NCBI GenBank assembly: GCA_036244855.1 | Contig: BQKZ01000784.1 | Span: forward strand, 20,155 to 37,454 | DNA from: Temnopleurus reevesii | Taxonomy: Eukaryota > Echinodermata > Echinoidea > Temnopleuroida > Temnopleuridae | Length of the DNA stretch: 17,300 nt | Direction of reading: 5' to 3' | Shown here: one piece after another, positions 17,170-17,300 of the stretch | How positions within the stretch are numbered: position 1 is the first letter of the stretch | Layout of the letters: every line of letters begins with the position of its first letter | Program-made: the position numbers and the translations under genes | The notes under the pieces: model-generated | The model's database searches: none | What the model saw: the letters and a program-made list of their open reading frames with translations, nothing else | What the model was told of the DNA's origin: nothing

Positions 17170-17300
17170 ACCCTAATCCCATTGGGGGGGGGCTTTTAAA
17201 GCCCCCCCCCCTCGACAATTTTCGCGATAAATCTGAAACGCGAGAAGCTCGCGCCATAATTTTTTCTGACTTTTATCTTTCAAGTCTCGCGCAACTTTTG
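17170..17300. repeat. Edge of a CpG-rich dispersed repeat
   Basis: At 17170 the composition changes abruptly. ACCCTAATCCCATT is followed by a palindrome of nine G, CTTT-T-AAAG and ten C (17184-17211), then a CpG-rich tail (TTTTCGCGATAA, AACGCGAGAAGCTCGCGCC, GTCTCGCGCAAC). CpG is otherwise rare in the window. It is cut by the window edge, so the element type is unknown. Confidence 0.55.

Overview
The window looks like nuclear DNA of an animal with introns and many small repeats, not a prokaryote or virus. Base composition is AT-rich, there is no long open reading frame (the longest is about 115 codons), and consensus splice sites bound short open segments. A tRNA-derived SINE, the 3' end of an L2/CR1-type LINE and several families of short inverted-repeat elements (MITEs) are present. 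Frequent TACATGTA palindromes fit a marine invertebrate such as an echinoderm, amphioxus, hemichordate or mollusc. I cannot settle the phylum from sequence alone.

I read one plus-strand gene, of which only part lies here. At the left, open segments at 1441-1517, 1673-1736 and 2920-3030 join in compatible phases (a further weak candidate is 3446-3496). They encode a Lys-rich linker followed by a hydrophobic stretch. After a presumed intron of over 10 kb made mostly of repeats come two almost identical 225-nt exons, 13937-14161 and 15909-16133. Each starts and ends in phase 0 and encodes the same 75-residue module: a predicted helix, then an acidic Gly/Glu tail. I do not recognise the family.

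The right quarter, 13197-17169, is a tandem duplication of a unit of about 2 kb. Each unit carries, in order, a very decayed copy of the exon, a less decayed copy, the intact exon, a SINE and a downstream repeat of about 310 bp. The downstream repeat occurs once in unit 1 and twice in unit 2. The exons differ at only 3 of 225 positions, while the adjoining introns are strongly diverged with many indels. The SINE is in both units, so it predates the duplication. The LINE fragment splits the younger decayed exon in unit 1 only, so it came later. A strong palindrome with an ambiguous base at its edge lies exactly on the unit boundary.

The middle, about 3.5-13.2 kb, holds MITE-like elements at 6207-6649, 7942-8062, 8141-8577, 9796-10114 and 12458-12541. 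Two of these families also have members in the left part, at 576-1082 and 2096-2339. No convincing exons were found there. The last 130 bases begin a distinct CpG-rich repeat with a G9/C10 palindrome.

The main object of interest is the repeatedly duplicated symmetric exon. No RNA polymerase II promoter, polyadenylation site, CRISPR array, rRNA or functional tRNA gene could be supported.
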